Origin: Ancylostoma caninum
Taxonomy: Eukaryota; Nematoda; Chromadorea; Rhabditida; Ancylostomatidae
DNA: 64,000 nt
Reading direction: 5' to 3'
NCBI GenBank assembly: GCA_037903475.1
Contig: JBAJFG010000047.1
Coordinates: 1,030,001-1,094,000 of the forward strand
Below the pieces are notes generated by a model, which was given only the letters and a program-made list of their open reading frames with translations, was not told the DNA's origin and made no database searches. Of the stretch, positions 62,251 to 64,000 are shown piece by piece. Each line of letters starts with the position of its first letter. Position 1 is the stretch's first letter. Made by a program: the position numbers and the translations under genes.

Positions 62251-62711
62251 CTGGGTGAGTGAACTTGGGTACCCGCAGCCGGCGGCGGCTGGTACTTCAC
62301 TGCCAGCTTGCGCGCTCCAAGGCAGTTGCCAGCACCGCGGCTGACTTGTGCTGCGCATAGAAATAGCACCGCCCAAATCGTCGCGACTCCGTCCATTCCG
62401 CCGCGCGCGCACGCAAACATCGAAGGGGTCAGCAAAGTGCCGCAGAAGAAGTCGGCTTTTACTTAAGTTATGGGTTTTACATGATGATCATGATAGTTAA
62501 GTGATTTTGTGTGCAGAAGCTTTTGAGGTTCTGAAAGCGTAATGATTCCAGAAATCCCAGTGCGCCGATACTATTCACTTTAGGAAGAGCTGCCATGGTC
62601 GTCAAAATTTCTTGAAATTTGCACAACAATTCGAACCTATTTTGGACTTTCTGGACCCCATCTATATTATCATTTGATTATCTATAATCAAATGATGATA
62701 ATCAACTCATA
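62251..62711. other. Intergenic spacer
   Basis: No gene seen. It contains a short inverted pair, ATCATTTGATTATC/GATAATCAAATGAT-like, near 62660-62702 just before the Tc1-like element. Confidence 0.5.
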
Positions 62712-63326
62712 CAGTGCGCGTCAAAACTTTACGCCCACCCTAAAAATTCGTCTTTTCGGGCAAGGATCAAGCTTTCTCGAGTAATGGCGTTCACTATCGT
62801 TTTCAGCGTGCTTGAAAACCCCAGGAACTTTTACCAAATCTTTTCTAGGTGATCCTCTAATTTTTTAAATAGTTTTTGAAAGGAAAATGCCGCGGTTCAA
62901 AACTTTAAGCCCACCCTTGAAAATGTCGGTTACGGAGGAGAGGAATTGCGAATAAGCAGGGAAATGATACGAACTGATGTAGTAGCGCTCAAGAAGACCT
63001 TAGGTAACCTTATGGAGCAGTCAAAATCAATGACGAAGGTATTTTACCTGTCACTGACTGAGCAAACTCTCCCCGAACAAGTGTGAACAGAACAAAATTT
63101 TTTAAAGACTTTGGGTGGTCGCAGACAATTGGCTGATATTTCCATGAATAATATTAATACGCATAGATGGAAAAGGGAACACTAGAACACATTTCAAGGT
63201 CGATACGACGGCCATATCATCCGTCTGGTCCTATTCGTCCACAGTGTCGACCGAGAAAGATGCCTGAAGTCGTGATCCTGGCGGAGTTGTGGACGCTGTG
63301 TGGGCGTAAAGTTTTGACACGCACTG
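62712..63326. mobile_element. Tc1-like element, deletion derivative
   Basis: 615 bp flanked by TA. Ends are CAGTGCGCGTCAAAACTTTA and, reversed, CAGTGCGTGTCAAAACTTTA. The internal sequence is too short for a full transposase; a subterminal copy of the motif (TTCAAAACTTTAAGCCCACC) occurs near 62899. No catalytic motifs were recognised. Confidence 0.88.
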
Positions 63327-63589
63327 TATATTACCATGGTTATCTCGCGCGCAGTTTGCTTTTGTGTTTTGTTCGTACTGCTCGTATACTTCATGTATAT
63401 GCGCATTACCCCAATTACTATATTTATTCTAATACCAGATTGCATACATTATCAGTTCGCCAAAAAAAAAAGAGTTATAGAAATGAAACCTCTGTGACTC
63501 AGAAATTTATGTATTTGAATTCTTTTGATCCTTTCCATTGGCTTTTCCTCCAGAACTTGAGCGTTCATCATTCTTAACAACTTGTCCTT

Positions 63590-63890
63590 GAAGGCAGTGT
63601 ATCACCTCGTTCCGTTGCTTGCAGATATCAACAGAGTATAGACCTGCTCGTCACGCGGAGTCCAGTGATGTACGATAAAACGCATGAAATTGTAATGTAA
63701 CGCATTAAACCCCGTTTTCGGAGGGCCCGAACCTGTAGTCCACGGACCACTTGGGCGGAGCGGTCCGTGACTGTGCTGGCTGCCCGCCATGGCTGCAACG
63801 TTGGCCAACACGTCTTGACGTGTCCGATCGATAAGATCAACGGCTTCCCACATCCACTCGAAGTAACAAACTGTTCCAAATCCCATCCCG
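63590..63890 (-). repeat. Probable interspersed repeat with open frame
   Basis: A minus-strand frame (63602-63886, 94 aa) includes VHHWTPRDEQVYTLLISASN. Its end shares GGCAGTGTATCA with 43512, suggesting a dispersed repeat family and not a unique gene. No known domain was recognised, and the window ends soon after, so it may be part of a longer element. Confidence 0.4.
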
Positions 63891-64000
63891 AAAAACGTTA
63901 ATAAAACGGCTTAGAGCCCGTTCTGTAATAAGTTATGTATACCGCTAGATTCACCGCCTCGAGAAGATTCAGAATTCGCTGAAACCCCAAGCACGAAAAC

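Overview
The window is nuclear DNA of a nematode, most likely a strongylid (hookworm-like) species. This is inferred from several things seen together: many short-exon genes with C. elegans-type splice sites; splice-acceptor-like sites a few bases upstream of start codons, as expected for spliced-leader trans-splicing; a cuticle collagen with the nematode N-terminal domain; a SHC adaptor and a topoisomerase I with nematode-like lengths; and a BEL/Pao retroelement with a virus-like envelope gene. No bacterial, CRISPR, rRNA or confident tRNA features were seen.

Six protein genes were rebuilt exon by exon, with every intron phase checked. (1) top-1, DNA topoisomerase I, minus strand, 711-8760, 20 exons, 800 aa. 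(2) An unrecognised 12-exon gene, plus strand, 14897-17309, 472 aa. (3) A seven-helix PAQR protein of the MMD (PAQR10/11) type, plus strand, 18169-21237, 7 exons, 250 aa. (4) shc-1, a PTB-SH2 adaptor, plus strand, 30336-41942, 10 exons, 344 aa. (5) A cuticle collagen, plus strand, 50926-52560, 7 exons, 282 aa, with a decayed partial duplicate at 59.2-59.7 kb. (6) An unrecognised 210-aa coiled-coil gene, plus strand, 55885-57718.

Between and inside the genes the sequence is dominated by mobile and repetitive DNA. The largest item is a BEL/Pao-type LTR element (26332-29991). It has lost gag, protease, RT and most of integrase but keeps an uninterrupted frame covering the integrase tail and a complete envelope-like glycoprotein. 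Others are a nest of four DNA elements inside one shc-1 intron (36.2-41.0 kb), a long-inverted-repeat element inside top-1 intron 2, paired copies of hAT-like and other MITEs, a decayed mariner (47.3-48.2 kb), a Tc1-like deletion derivative (62.7-63.3 kb), Penelope-like fragments, a roughly 117-bp tandem repeat present at two loci 21 kb apart, and a compound foldback of about 1.55 kb (60.7-62.2 kb) with a 427-bp near-perfect palindrome at its core.

The genes do not form an obvious operon. Spacing is kilobases and the functions are unrelated (DNA topology, membrane receptor-like protein, phosphotyrosine signalling, cuticle). The most unusual biology is in the repeats: the envelope-only retroelement with identical LTR 5' halves but divergent 3' halves, and the compound palindrome.
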